From Microbacterium sp. Clip185 (lineage in GTDB: Bacteria > Actinomycetota > Actinomycetes > Actinomycetales > Microbacteriaceae): a DNA stretch of 64,000 nt. Shown one piece after another: positions 20,384 through 38,186 of the stretch. Made by a program: the position numbers and the translations under genes. Position 1 is the first letter of the stretch, and every line of letters starts with the position of its first letter. The stretch spans positions 2,232,001-2,296,000 of the forward strand of contig NZ_CP117996.1 of the NCBI RefSeq assembly GCF_028743715.1. The letters are read 5' to 3'. The notes below the pieces were generated by a model. The model was not told the DNA's origin, searched no databases, and was given only the letters and a program-made list of their open reading frames with translations.

Positions 20384-20411
20384 AAGGGGCGGATGCGAAC
20401 ATCCGCCCCTT
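20384..20411. terminator. Bidirectional terminator hairpin
   Basis: A perfect 12-bp stem (AAGGGGCGGATG with its complement) encloses the tetraloop CGAA, between convergent genes ending at 20354 and 20429. It can serve both strands. Confidence 0.8.
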
Positions 20412-20428
20412 CCCCACGCTCCGCTCGA

Positions 20429-20563
20429 TCAGCGACCGGCATCCTTACGCGGCTTGAGGAACAGCTCGGGCTCGCGCTTCTCGCGCTTCGCTGCTCGCTT
20501 CTCCTTGATCGACAGCTGCGGAGCCTTCTTGGCACCTCGCGTATTCGGCGTCTTCTTGGACAT
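20429..20563 (-). CDS. Small lysine-rich basic protein, 44 aa
   Basis: This 44-residue protein beginning MSKKTPNTRG is strongly basic and contains an alternating charged helix (LSIKEKRAAKREKREPE). It resembles short conserved basic proteins of Microbacteriaceae and may bind nucleic acid or the ribosome, which is only a guess. AGGGG lies some 13 bases upstream, a long spacing. The reading frame is open further upstream, but that part is low-complexity. Confidence 0.65.
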   Translation of the reverse strand: MSKKTPNTRGAKKAPQLSIKEKRAAKREKREPELFLKPRKDAGR

Positions 20564-20698
20564 GTGGACTCGCTTCCCCTGAGTGGCTGGCGGATGACCT
20601 TCGACCATAGCCCGCTTCCAGGGGAAGTCAAATTGCCGCTGGCCGGGACTTTTTCGTCCGTATCCGCGGCGCTCGCCCAGGCGTCGACACAACGAAAA

Positions 20699-20738
20699 GC
20701 CCCCGGCAGATCGCCCGGGAGGGCGACCGGCCGGGGGC
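20699..20738 (-). terminator. Rho-independent terminator of the nrd operon
   Basis: GCCCCCGGC pairs with GCCGGGGGC, with a second nested stem of TCGCCC and GGGCGA. On the minus strand the stem is followed by TTTTCG, about 40 bases after the nrdF stop. Confidence 0.88.
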
Positions 20739-20775
20739 CGTGGCGTTGCGGTGGAACCGCGGAATCACACGGGGA

Positions 20776-23952
<3,177 letters not shown>

Positions 23953-23971
<19 letters not shown>

Positions 23972-24432
23972 CGTTCCAATCCTTCGCCGATGCGCTCGAC
24001 GTCCTCTGGCGTGCCGAACAATTCGAACCGATCCAAGTGCGGCACACGACACTTTCGGCTGATGATCTCTCCGGCGAGCCCGTAGTGCTCGCCGAAGTTG
24101 GTGTTGCCCGCGGCGATCACACCGCGAAGCAGGGCCCGGTTGCCCTCGTCGTTGAGGAACCGGATCACCTGCTTGGGAACCGCTCCCCGCTCCTCGCCCC
24201 TTCCCTGACCGCCCCCGTAGGTGGGGGTGATCAGCACGAAGGGTTCGTCGATGAGGGGAGTCGGATCCGTGGGCCGCAGCGGAATCCGCACGGCCCGCAT
24301 CCCGAGCTTCTCGATGAAACGCGCGGTGTTACCCGAGACGCTCGAGAAGTAGACGAGGAGCGGAGCCGACGGGGCGGGCTCACGGAGGGGGTGGGCAACC
24401 GCGCCGACCTGGTCTGCGACAGCGGTTGCCAT
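23953..24432 (-). CDS. nrdI: Flavodoxin-like NrdI, class Ib RNR maturation protein
   Basis: This 159-residue flavodoxin-like protein supplies oxidant for assembling the NrdF manganese cofactor. FMN-binding loops are visible: [12 protein letters not shown] near residue 28, PTYGGG near 70, and [15 protein letters not shown] near 108. It lies 3 bases after nrdH and overlaps nrdE, so the operon is tightly coupled. An N-terminal extension of about 20 residues precedes the usual start of the fold. Confidence 0.96.
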
Positions 24433-24435
24433 CGG

Positions 24436-24669
24436 TCAGGCCAGGCGCGCGGCCAGCTCGTCGATCTTGTCGGGACGGAAGCCCGACCAGTGGTCCTCGT
24501 CGGTGATCACGACGGGGGCCTGCAGGTACCCGAGGGCCTTGACCTGCTCGAGGGCTGCGGGGTCCTGCGAGACGTCGAGAACCTCGTACTCGATGCCCTT
24601 CGAATCCAGTGCACGGTAGGTGGCATTGCACTGCACGCACGACGGCTTGGTGTAGACGGTGATCGCCAT
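24436..24669 (-). CDS. nrdH: Glutaredoxin-like NrdH redoxin
   Basis: This 77-residue glutaredoxin-like electron donor of class Ib RNR has the active site CVQC at 11-14 and the C-terminal WSGFRPDKI segment diagnostic for NrdH, which takes electrons from thioredoxin reductase. The start at 24669 has AGAGG about 6 bases upstream; open frame upstream covers the promoter and was not used. It is the first gene of nrdHIEF. Confidence 0.96.
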   Translation of the reverse strand: MAITVYTKPSCVQCNATYRALDSKGIEYEVLDVSQDPAALEQVKALGYLQAPVVITDEDHWSGFRPDKIDELAARLA

Positions 24670-24731
24670 TTCGACCTCTTTCTCCCCTCGGACGGACCTG
24701 TTCCCAGCACTTCTCGTCGCCGGGACCTCAA

Positions 24732-24777
24732 TACTACATATGGGTACGGACATCGGATAGCACCACAAGGGGTAGTA
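24732..24777 (-). promoter_or_regulatory. Candidate tandem NrdR boxes upstream of nrdHIEF
   Basis: Two AT-richer sites, TACTACATATGGGTAC at 24732 and ACCACAAGGGGTAGTA at 24762, lie about three helical turns apart, 63-108 bases before nrdH. Their outer ends share TACTAC in inverted orientation. Spacing and location fit NrdR control; the match to consensus is only partial. Confidence 0.5.
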
Positions 24778-25037
24778 GTTACATCCGTGTCATTTTTGCG
24801 ACACTCTCCCCAGATACAACACAGGTTGTCCACCGTTTCATCCACAGCCGCGGCGCGTCGCGCGACCTGAAAAAACCCTGAATCAGGGGCGAATCCTGGA
24901 TGAACAGCGCAACCATCCACACCGGGGCCCTCTCCGCTCGATCCCGCTCGGTGGATAACCGTCTTCGGCGTGTCGCGGCGTGTCGCGCCCCCGCATCCGC
25001 CCGGCGGCGCCGGCACTCTCCGGGATATCCTGAAGGG

Positions 25038-26243
25038 ATGGCCGGATACCAGGAATTGCTGCGCACCCCGGGGGTGGCGCGCATCATCGCCGCACAGCTC
25101 ACGGCGCGCTTCCCGAACGGGATGACGAGCCTGGCGATCCTGCTGCACGTCGAGCACGTGACCGGGTCCTATGGATACGCGGGCCTCGTTCTCGCGGCCG
25201 CATCCGTCGGGCAGGCGGTCTCGGGTCCCGTCACCAGCCGGTGGATGGGCCGCTGGGGGATGCGGCGTGTGCTCACGCTGACGATGATCGTGTGCGCGCT
25301 GGCGATCCTCGCCATCGGCCTGCTCGATCTGCCGGTGGCCGGCTTCATGGCGTTCGGACTGATCGCAGGCCTGTCCACTCCGCCGGTGCAGTCCGCGGTG
25401 CGCACGATCTATCCCAAGATGGTCAACTCCCGCCAGCTCACCCCGCTCTACTCGCTGGATGCGTCGCTGCAGGAGATCATCTGGATCATCGCCCCCGTCG
25501 TGATCACGTTCATCGCGACGCAGATCGGCACCTGGGAGGCGCTCGTCCTGATCGCCGTGATCCTCGTCGGCGGCGGGACGTGGTTCATCCTCTCCCCCGA
25601 GGTCGGCCGGGTGCGCATCCCCCGCAGCAAGCGGCGTTTCGGCAAGGTGCTGACGCGCCCCACCGTGCTGCTGGCCACCGTCATCGGGTTCCTGCTCATC
25701 GGTGCCTGCGCCGCCGTCGAGGCGGGTGTCGTCGCGACCTTCGACCACGGCGGGCTCGAGGCGGGCATCGTCCTCGCGGTGTTCTCGATCGGCAGCCTCG
25801 CCGGAGGCCTCTCGTTCGGCCACGTGCCCATGGGGCCCTGGGCGATGGCGCGGCGCATGGGCATCGTCGCCGTCGGCCTGGTACTGACGATGTTCTCCCT
25901 CAACATCTGGTGGCTCTCTGGCACGCTGTTCCTCGCGGGGATCGGCATCGCCCCGGCCCTCGCCGTGCTGTTCGCGATCACCTCCGTGAGCGTCAAGTTC
26001 TCGGACACCGCCGAGGCCTACGGGTGGATCGGCACCGGTCAGCTGATCGGCGCCGCTGCGGGTTCCGCCGTCGCCGGCTTCCTGATCGACGCGGTCGAAG
26101 CCCCCGGCGCCTTCATCGCGGCCGCGGCCTTCGCCGGTGCCGGAGCGATCGTCGCCATCGTGTGTGTGCGCGCCTTCCCGGATCTGCGCCACCGCGACCC
26201 GAGCCCGATCCCCGACACGGAGCCCACGCCGATCATCACCTGA
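25038..26243 (+). CDS. MFS transporter
   Basis: This 401-residue protein has about 12 hydrophobic helices. The loop GPVTSRWMGRWGMRRVL between helices 2 and 3 is the MFS signature region. The substrate is unknown; it looks like a drug or metabolite exporter. The ATG at 25038 has TATCCT with a 6-base gap, and GAAGGG is also present, so it may be leaderless. A 46-residue upstream extension lies over a non-coding-looking stretch and was rejected. It is divergent from nrdHIEF. Confidence 0.88.
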   Translation: MAGYQELLRTPGVARIIAAQLTARFPNGMTSLAILLHVEHVTGSYGYAGLVLAAASVGQAVSGPVTSRWMGRWGMRRVLTLTMIVCALAILAIGLLDLPVAGFMAFGLIAGLSTPPVQSAVRTIYPKMVNSRQLTPLYSLDASLQEIIWIIAPVVITFIATQIGTWEALVLIAVILVGGGTWFILSPEVGRVRIPRSKRRFGKVLTRPTVLLATVIGFLLIGACAAVEAGVVATFDHGGLEAGIVLAVFSIGSLAGGLSFGHVPMGPWAMARRMGIVAVGLVLTMFSLNIWWLSGTLFLAGIGIAPALAVLFAITSVSVKFSDTAEAYGWIGTGQLIGAAAGSAVAGFLIDAVEAPGAFIAAAAFAGAGAIVAIVCVRAFPDLRHRDPSPIPDTEPTPIIT

Positions 26244-26322
26244 GCGTCGTTCGGCATCGGCGCAGCGCCATAAGGCGACGCAGGCGGGCGAGGCGAGGGG
26301 CAAGCGTTCTACGCTCGTAGAC

Positions 26323-27081
26323 ATGCCCGCATCCGTCGCGCTTCCCACGCTCGCGTGGGGCTCCCCCGCATCCGCTCACCACGCCCTCCTCGTGCACGGG
26401 CTGGGATCGTCCGGCGCCCTGATGTGGCGCTTCGGAACGGCCCTGGCCGAAGCGGGCTGGCATGCCGTCGCCGTCGACCTGCGCGGTCACGGCCTGGCAC
26501 CGCGAGCGCTCGACTACACGATCGCCGCCTACGCCGCCGATGTGAGCCAGACGGTCCCTGACTCCGGGGGCGCTTGGGACCTCGTCGTCGGCCACTCGCT
26601 CGGAGGAGCGTCCGCAACACTCGCGGCCGCGGAGCATCCCGAGTGGGCGAGGCGGCTCGTCCTCGTCGACCCCGCGCTGTATCTCCTGCCGGCCGACCGC
26701 GCGGTCGTCGAACGCAGCCAGCAGGATGCGTTCGACTCGCCGACGATCGAGGAGGTCCGCGCCGCGCATCCGCACTGGCATCCGCAGGACGTCGAGCTGA
26801 AGGCACAGGCCGCGCAGCTCGCAAGCCGCTGGGCCATCGAGCAGACCCTCGAGCAGAACGCCGACTGGGACGTGACGGATGCGGCCGCACGCCTCACGGT
26901 TCCCACGCACGTCATCGCATCCGATCCCGCGGTCTACAGCCTGTTCACCGGGCCACGCGCCGACGAGGTGCTCGCCCGCAATGCCCTCATCACGCGCTCG
27001 ATCGTCGCGGGTGCCGGTCACTCGCCGCACCGCGACCGCCCGGACGCCACGGTGGCAGCATTGCGCGAGGTGCTGGCATGA
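26323..27081 (+). CDS. Alpha/beta hydrolase
   Basis: This 252-residue protein has the oxyanion-hole motif VHGLGSSG near residue 26, the nucleophile elbow GHSLGG near 90, and a catalytic His in GAGHSPHRD near the C terminus. It is likely an esterase or C-C hydrolase; substrate unknown. The ATG at 26323 follows TACGCT with a 7-base gap, probably leaderless. Its stop overlaps the next ATG (ATGA), making a three-gene operon with an acyl-CoA dehydrogenase and an aldo-keto reductase. Confidence 0.88.
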   Translation: MPASVALPTLAWGSPASAHHALLVHGLGSSGALMWRFGTALAEAGWHAVAVDLRGHGLAPRALDYTIAAYAADVSQTVPDSGGAWDLVVGHSLGGASATLAAAEHPEWARRLVLVDPALYLLPADRAVVERSQQDAFDSPTIEEVRAAHPHWHPQDVELKAQAAQLASRWAIEQTLEQNADWDVTDAAARLTVPTHVIASDPAVYSLFTGPRADEVLARNALITRSIVAGAGHSPHRDRPDATVAALREVLA

Positions 27082-28243
27082 CCTTCGATCCGCGCACGTA
27101 CCTGCCCGATGAGCTCATCGAGCGAATTCGAGACCGCGCGGCATCCGTCGACCGTGAGAACGTCTTCCCGGAAGAGGATCTCGTGGAGCTCCGCGCGGCG
27201 GGATATCTCGGCATCCTGGTCCCGGCGGATCGGGGAGGCGCAGGTCTGGGTCTCGGCGAGGCGTCGATCCTGCAGCAGCGGCTCGCCACGGCAGCGCCCG
27301 CGACCGCCCTGGCCGTCAACATGCACCTCGTCTGGACAGGTGTCGCCAAAGTGCTGCGCGACAGAGGGATCGACGACCTCGCCTTCGTTCAGACCGGTGC
27401 CGCGGCCGGCGAGGTCTTCGCCTTCGGGATCAGCGAGGCCGGCAACGACCTCGTGCTCTTCGACAGCGCCACCGCGGCCGTTCCTCTCCCGGACGGCGGG
27501 TACACGTTCACCGGCACGAAGATCTTCACCTCGCTCGCCCCGGTGTGGACGCACCTCGGCGTGCACGGTCTGGACACCACGTCGCCCGACGCGCCTCAGC
27601 TGGTCTACGGCTTCGTACCGCGCTCGGACGCCGTGCGCACCCGCGATGACTGGGACACGGTGGGCATGAGGGGAACGCAGTCTCGCACGACGGAGCTGCA
27701 CGGCGCCGTCGCTCCGGCCGACCGGATCGTGCGCAGGGTCGCACCCGGACCGCAGCCCGATCCGATCGTGTTCGGGATCTTCAGCGTGTTCGAGATCCTG
27801 CTCGCCTCCGTCTACACGGGTATCGGTCGACGCGCGCTGGATGTCGCCGTCGAGACGGCCTCGAAACGACGCTCGCGCAAGACGGGACTGACCTACGACC
27901 AGGACCCCGATATCCGGTGGCGCGTGGCCGAGATGGCACTGACCTACGATGCGCTCGTTCCGCAGATCGCCGCGCTCGCGCACGACGTGGATGCCGGAGT
28001 GGATCACGGCGCACGGTGGTTCTCGCTGCTGTCCGGACTCAAGCATCGTGCCGCGGTCGGCGCCAAGCGGATCGTCGACGAGGCGATCCTGGTCGCCGGC
28101 GGATCGTCGTACTTCTCGTCCAGCGAGCTGGGCCGGCTGTATCGTGACGTGCTCGCCGGCCAGTTCCACCCCTCCGACCCGGAGTCCGCGCACGCGACCG
28201 TCGCCGCCGCATGGCTCGGTCCGATCCGGCAGGGAGCGGGCAG

Positions 28244-28247
<4 letters not shown>
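27078..28247 (+). CDS. Acyl-CoA dehydrogenase family protein
   Basis: This 389-residue flavoprotein has the three-part acyl-CoA dehydrogenase layout. GYLGILVPADRGGAGLGL is in the N-terminal helical domain, FTGTKIFTSLAP in the middle beta domain, and GGSSYFSSSELGRLYRDVLAGQ in the C-terminal domain with the usual arginine. It should oxidise an acyl-CoA or similar substrate with FAD. It overlaps the hydrolase gene at its start and the aldo-keto reductase gene at its end, which suggests one small catabolic pathway. Confidence 0.9.
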
Positions 28248-29248
<1,001 letters not shown>

Positions 29249-29257
29249 CCGTCCCGG

Positions 29258-29530
29258 TCACTTCCCGGCGAAGTCGAAAGCGCGCAGCAGCTCCTCGACG
29301 GCACGCTCACGATCCTCGCCGCCCTCCTCGAACATGTGGGCGACATGGGTGCGCAGATGGTTCTCGAGCAAAAGACGATTCAAGGACTCGAGCGAGCGCT
29401 GGATCGCGCGGGACTGCGTGATGATGTCCATGCAGTACTCCTCGGACTCGATCATCTTGGTCACCCCGCGCAGCTGCCCTTCCAGGATGCTGGTGCGGTG
29501 CAGCGCGCGCTTCTTGATGTCGTCGATCAC
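29258..29530 (-). CDS. CsoR/RcnR-family metal-sensing repressor
   Basis: This 90-residue all-helical repressor belongs to the CsoR/RcnR/FrmR family (DUF156). The expected ligand positions read Cys33, His58 and His62. Copper-sensing CsoR has Cys at the last position, so C-H-H is closer to the nickel/cobalt sensor RcnR. The GTG at 29530 has TACTCT with a 6-base gap upstream, indicating a leaderless mRNA. No metal exporter lies next to it; the divergent gene encodes a DUF445 membrane protein. Confidence 0.88.
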   Translation of the reverse strand: MIDDIKKRALHRTSILEGQLRGVTKMIESEEYCMDIITQSRAIQRSLESLNRLLLENHLRTHVAHMFEEGGEDRERAVEELLRAFDFAGK

Positions 29531-29562
29531 GCTGACAGAGTACGCCGTGGAAGGATGACGAA

Positions 29563-30837
29563 ATGCCCCGCACACCGACAGCACTGCTGAGCGACGCCGA
29601 TCGAGAGCGGCTGCACGGGCTGCGGCTCATGAAGGGGATCGCACTCGGCGCCCTCATCGCACTCGCGGTCGTCTTCGTGATCGCATTCGCTCTGCAGAGC
29701 CGGTATCCGTGGCTCTCGTACGTGCGCGCGGCGGCGGAAGGCGGCATGGTCGGAGCTCTCGCGGACTGGTTCGCGGTGACCGCACTCTTCCGGCGACCGC
29801 TCGGGCTTCCCATTCCGCACACCGCGATCATCCCGAACCGCAAAGACGAGATCGGACGCACCCTCGGCGAGTTCGTCGAGACGAACTTCCTCGCCGCTCC
29901 CGTCATCCGCGGCAAACTCGAGTCCTTCTCGCTCTCCGCCCGGCTCGGCGCGTGGCTGGCGCAGCCGGCCCATGCTGAGCGGGTCGCTTCCGAAGGGGCG
30001 ACGATCGCGACGAATGTCATCGAGGCTCTCAGTGACGACGACGTCCAGCAACTGCTCGGCGACCTCGCCCGTGAGCACCTGGTCGTGCCCGAGTGGGGTC
30101 CGCCGCTTGGCGGCTGGCTCGAGCGCATGGTTTCCTCAGGTGCCCACCACGGCGCGGTGGATCTCGCGGCCGACAGCATCGACACCTGGTTGAGAGCGAA
30201 CCGCCCCGCATTCACGGGGCTCATCTCCCGTCGCCTTCCCTCATGGGTTCCATCGATGGTGCACACACTGATCGACGAGGCGGCGTACCACGAAGCGGTC
30301 AAGTTCGTCGCCGCCGTGCGGGAGGATCCCGATCACCCTGCACGGCACGCGGTGGACGGCTACCTCTCGCGTCTGGCCGAGAACCTGCAGCACGACCCCG
30401 TGACGATCGGACGATTCGAAGACGCCAAGACGACGGTCTTCGACTCTCCGCGTGTGCGTGAGCTTGCAGGTGAGGCGTGGCGTACGGCCAAGAACGGTCT
30501 CACGCGCGGTCTCCGCGACCCGGACAGCGGACTGCGCCGTCGACTGGTCGAGACGTTGACCGACGTCGGCCGCCGCCTGGAGCGGGACGAGGCCCTGCGC
30601 GCCCGCGTCGACGGGTGGGTGACGGATGCAGCGGTCTTCGTCATCGAGCGCTACCGCCACGACATCGCCTCTGTCATCACCGACACAGTGGAGCGCTGGG
30701 ACCCCGAGGAGACGACCGAGAAGATCGAGCTCATGGTCGGCCGCGATCTGCAGTACATTCGCCTCAACGGCACGATCGTAGGCTCTCTCGCGGGCCTGAC
30801 GATCTTCGCGATCGCACACGCGATCTTCGGGGCCTAG
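29563..30837 (+). CDS. DUF445 family membrane protein
   Basis: This 424-residue protein has an N-terminal membrane helix (about 22-42), then the DUF445 signature EGGMVGALADWFAVTALFRRPLG read in parts, a long amphipathic helical domain with repeated GRxLERDEALR-like segments, and a C-terminal hydrophobic anchor ending in the last residues. The family (YjiN-like) has no settled function. GGAAGGA lies about 7 bases before the ATG. It is divergent from the CsoR-like repressor gene, which may control it. Confidence 0.85.
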   Translation: MPRTPTALLSDADRERLHGLRLMKGIALGALIALAVVFVIAFALQSRYPWLSYVRAAAEGGMVGALADWFAVTALFRRPLGLPIPHTAIIPNRKDEIGRTLGEFVETNFLAAPVIRGKLESFSLSARLGAWLAQPAHAERVASEGATIATNVIEALSDDDVQQLLGDLAREHLVVPEWGPPLGGWLERMVSSGAHHGAVDLAADSIDTWLRANRPAFTGLISRRLPSWVPSMVHTLIDEAAYHEAVKFVAAVREDPDHPARHAVDGYLSRLAENLQHDPVTIGRFEDAKTTVFDSPRVRELAGEAWRTAKNGLTRGLRDPDSGLRRRLVETLTDVGRRLERDEALRARVDGWVTDAAVFVIERYRHDIASVITDTVERWDPEETTEKIELMVGRDLQYIRLNGTIVGSLAGLTIFAIAHAIFGA

Positions 30838-30845
30838 GGGGCTGG

Positions 30846-31193
30846 ATGAGCACGACGGAGACCTCCGAGCGCCTCTTCTCCTATGGAACCCTCCTGCTCC
30901 CACAGGTACAGCTGGATGTCTTCGGTCGCCGCATCGAATCAACGGAGGACGTGCTCGCGGGCTATCACGTCCAGCAGGCCGAGATCGACGACTCCCGCGT
31001 CGTGGCGATCTCGGGCCTCGCCGCGCACCCTGTGCTGAGCCGCACCGGAAACACGAGCGACAAGGTCAGCGGACGCGTGCTGGAACTGACGCTCGACGAG
31101 CTCGACGCGGCCGACGAGTACGAAGTCTCGCTGTACCGGCGCGTAGCAGTGGTACTTCAGAGTGGACGCGACGCCTGGGTCTACGTGGGGTAG
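30846..31193 (+). CDS. AIG2-like gamma-glutamylcyclotransferase family protein
   Basis: This 115-residue protein has the substrate-loop signature FSYGTLLLPQVQ near residue 11 and the acidic region LTLDELDAADEYE near 82 that holds the catalytic Glu of the gamma-glutamyl cyclotransferase fold. Small AIG2-like members have no agreed substrate. It starts 8 bases after the DUF445 stop and is followed 11 bases later by the SixA-like gene, so the three are probably one transcript. Confidence 0.85.
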   Translation: MSTTETSERLFSYGTLLLPQVQLDVFGRRIESTEDVLAGYHVQQAEIDDSRVVAISGLAAHPVLSRTGNTSDKVSGRVLELTLDELDAADEYEVSLYRRVAVVLQSGRDAWVYVG

Positions 31194-31204
31194 GGAGCGC
31201 GGAA

Positions 31205-31669
31205 ATGATCACTCTCGTCCTCGTGCGCCACGCCAAGTCCGACTGGGGAACGGCGGGCCTCCCAGATCACGAACGTCCCCTGAACGAGCGCGGCCGACGC
31301 GACGCTCCACTCATGGCTGCGGCCCTCGCCACAACCGGCTTCCGGCCGGAACGACTGCTCAGCAGCACAGCCCTCCGCGCTCGCACGACGGCGGCATCGT
31401 TCGCAGCCGCCCTCGAGGTTTCCCTCGAGACCCTTCCCGAGCTGTACGGGGCGTCCGCACGCGAGCTGTGGGATGCGGCTGCGGCGACGGGAGCGCAGAA
31501 CGTCCTCATCGTCGCTCACGATCCCGGGTTGAGCGAGCTCGCATCCGAGCTGGCAGGCCGCGAGATGATGATGACGACGTGCGCGGTCGCCACGTTCCCC
31601 ATCGCGGGCGATCACTGGCCCGTGGATCCGTCCCCGGTCGAGGAGTGGGGCCTTCACGCTCCCCGCTAG
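31205..31669 (+). CDS. SixA-like histidine phosphatase
   Basis: This 154-residue member of the histidine phosphatase superfamily has the catalytic RHA motif at residues 8-10 in LVLVRHAKSDWG, a second Arg in STALRARTTA, and a His in VAHDPG. SixA in E. coli dephosphorylates histidine on phosphotransfer proteins; here the substrate is unknown. It is the last gene of the DUF445 group. Its stop overlaps that of the convergent YbaK-like gene by 4 bases. Confidence 0.87.
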   Translation: MITLVLVRHAKSDWGTAGLPDHERPLNERGRRDAPLMAAALATTGFRPERLLSSTALRARTTAASFAAALEVSLETLPELYGASARELWDAAAATGAQNVLIVAHDPGLSELASELAGREMMMTTCAVATFPIAGDHWPVDPSPVEEWGLHAPR

Positions 31670-32148
31670 GCTGCGTCGACCTTCGCGACGACTCCGTCGG
31701 TGAGCGAGACCAGTTCGTCGAACGTCAGAGGAAACACCGTGTGAGGAGTGCCGCCGGCCGCCCAGATCTGCGCATGCTGCGCGAGATCCTCGTCGACGAC
31801 AGTCACCAGCGGTGCGGGATGTCCGGTGGGCGCAACTCCCCCGATCGCCTGCCCCGTCGCCTGCCGGACCTGCTCGACGGTCGCTCTCACGATCGACGAA
31901 CGTCCTAGCCGTGACGCGAGAGCATGCGTGTCAACGCGGTGAGCTCCACTCGTCATCATTAGAAGAGGTTCGCCATCGGACCAGAACACCAGACTGTTGG
32001 CGATGGCGCCGACATCGACGCCGAGAGCGGATGCCGCAAGCGCGGCCGTCGACGCCGCATCCGGCAGCTGCACGATCTCGCCGAGGATGCCGGCCGAACG
32101 CAGCGCATCGTGGACGAGCTGGCTGCGAGGATGAAGCCCTGAGGGCAT
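31666..32148 (-). CDS. YbaK/ProX-type aminoacyl-tRNA deacylase-like protein
   Basis: This 160-residue protein has the YbaK/EbsC fold found in trans-editing factors that hydrolyse mischarged tRNAs. Visible are IANSLVFWSDGEPLLMMTSGAHRVD and the Gly-rich GQAIGGVAPTGHP segment that shapes the active site. The tRNA specificity is not clear. The start at 32148 follows TACGCT with a 7-base gap. It ends the block of protein genes before the rrn operon and is separated from it by a terminator. Confidence 0.87.
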   Translation of the reverse strand: MPSGLHPRSQLVHDALRSAGILGEIVQLPDAASTAALAASALGVDVGAIANSLVFWSDGEPLLMMTSGAHRVDTHALASRLGRSSIVRATVEQVRQATGQAIGGVAPTGHPAPLVTVVDEDLAQHAQIWAAGGTPHTVFPLTFDELVSLTDGVVAKVDAA

Positions 32149-32188
32149 ACGGATCAGCGTATGACCTGCAACTGCGGGCACAAACACG

Positions 32189-32218
32189 AAAGGGCCACCC
32201 AGCTTTGGGTGGCCCTTT
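32189..32218 (-). terminator. Terminator after the rrn operon
   Basis: A perfect 13-bp stem, AAAGGGCCACCCA with its complement, encloses a 4-base loop just beyond 5S rRNA. On the minus strand it ends in CCCTTTCGTG, a short U-rich tail. Confidence 0.88.
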
Positions 32219-32227
32219 CTAAAAGGA

Positions 32228-32346
32228 GTCCGGCGGTGTCCTACTCTCCCACAGGGTCCCCCCTGCAGTACCATCGGCGCTGAGAGGCTTAGCTTCCGGG
32301 TTCGGAATGGGACCGGGCGTTTCCCTCTCGCTATGGCCGCCGAAAC
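32228..32346 (-). rRNA. rrf: 5S ribosomal RNA
   Basis: On the minus strand it begins GTTTCGGCGGCCATAGCGAG and ends near CACCGCCGGACTCC, the pairing ends of a 5S molecule of about 119 bases. Ends are approximate by a few bases. It is the last gene of the rrn operon. Confidence 0.92.
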
Positions 32347-32392
32347 ACTATTGATGTTTCAAGTCATGCACACAACAAAAGAATGTTGGTGC

Positions 32393-32417
32393 GGTTCTCG
32401 ACCGTACATCGAGAACC
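32393..32417. other. Hairpin in the 23S-5S spacer
   Basis: GGTTCTCGA and TCGAGAACC form a 9-bp stem around a 7-base loop, between 23S and 5S rRNA. It is probably an RNA processing signal; a similar TTGAGAACT motif precedes 16S and 23S. Confidence 0.6.
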
Positions 32418-32445
32418 ACTCAGTGGACGCAAGCAACTTCAGTTC

Positions 32446-37468
<5,023 letters not shown>

Positions 37469-37642
37469 AAGAAAAATGCATACACACAACGGAAAAAGAA
37501 GTGCGCAGCGAGTTTGAACTGACCAAAAGGATGCCATTACTGACAATCCATAACGCCAACCCCAAAGGGTTGGACTTGATCCAAAGGAATCTCACCCAGC
37601 CGAAGCTGGAACGAGGTTATTTGGCATTTGACAAGTGCACGC

Positions 37643-37660
37643 TGTTGAGTTCTCAAGGAA
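37643..37660 (-). promoter_or_regulatory. BoxA-like antitermination signal in the rrn leader
   Basis: TTCCTTGAGAACTCAACA on the minus strand matches the leader motif seen before actinobacterial 16S genes. It lies about 55 bases after the promoter -10 element. Confidence 0.65.
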
Positions 37661-37712
37661 CGGATGCTCCTGCCGCTCGGCTTCTCAGCCTCGCCCGCAG
37701 GGCAACTTCTCC

Positions 37713-37740
37713 ATTTTAGCCGTTTCGCTCGCCGTGTCAA
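37713..37740 (-). promoter_or_regulatory. rrn operon promoter
   Basis: On the minus strand TTGACA (37735-37740) is separated by 16 bases from TAAAAT (37713-37718), a near-consensus housekeeping sigma promoter. It lies about 245 bases upstream of 16S. No second promoter of this quality is visible further upstream. Confidence 0.85.
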
Positions 37741-38016
37741 ATCCGCCGGAGCGGATCGTTCTCACCGCCGAGGCGGCGATCGACGGAACGATCGGCACCC
37801 CACACGCACGTCAGATCTGAGATCTTCTCGCTTGTGTGGGAGTGTGTTCTCCGCTTGAGGGGAACGGGGCTTCAGCCTCTCCGCTCTTCCCTGTGGGGCG
37901 AACAAGTAATAAGTTACGTGGGTTCCGGGCATCTGCCAACTCGGCACCCCATCCCGGGCGTGTCGCGCATGTTTCCGGCCGATGACGCTCCGCTCTCCGC
38001 TCTCCATCCCCCGCAT

Positions 38017-38057
38017 CCCACTCCCACTCCCACTCCCACTCCCACTCCCACTCCCAC
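38017..38057. repeat. CCCACT hexanucleotide tandem repeat
   Basis: Six exact CCCACT units plus a partial seventh lie immediately next to a large inverted repeat. There is no gene here. The tract is likely variable in copy number between strains. Confidence 0.9.
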
Positions 38058-38122
38058 GAGACTGCATCGGCGTGACGAGATCACGGGTGATGACAGTGAT
38101 CTCGTGCACGAGGTGCAGTCTC
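38057..38122. repeat. Large nested inverted repeat, copy 1
   Basis: Outer arms GAGACTGCA and TGCAGTCTC (38058 and 38114) enclose inner arms ACGAGATCAC and GTGATCTCGT (38075 and 38096). The same element, with diverged loops, occurs at 60594-60660, so it is a dispersed palindromic repeat family. Confidence 0.88.
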
Positions 38123-38186
38123 TAGACGGCGGTCGGGCACACGGCGAAGACTCCGCTGTGCGCAAAGGCTCCGACGGTCGCTCTCG

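Noticed and set aside
38017..38057. CRISPR-like array
   Set aside because: Units are 6 bases long without spacers; it is a simple tandem repeat, and no cas genes are nearby.
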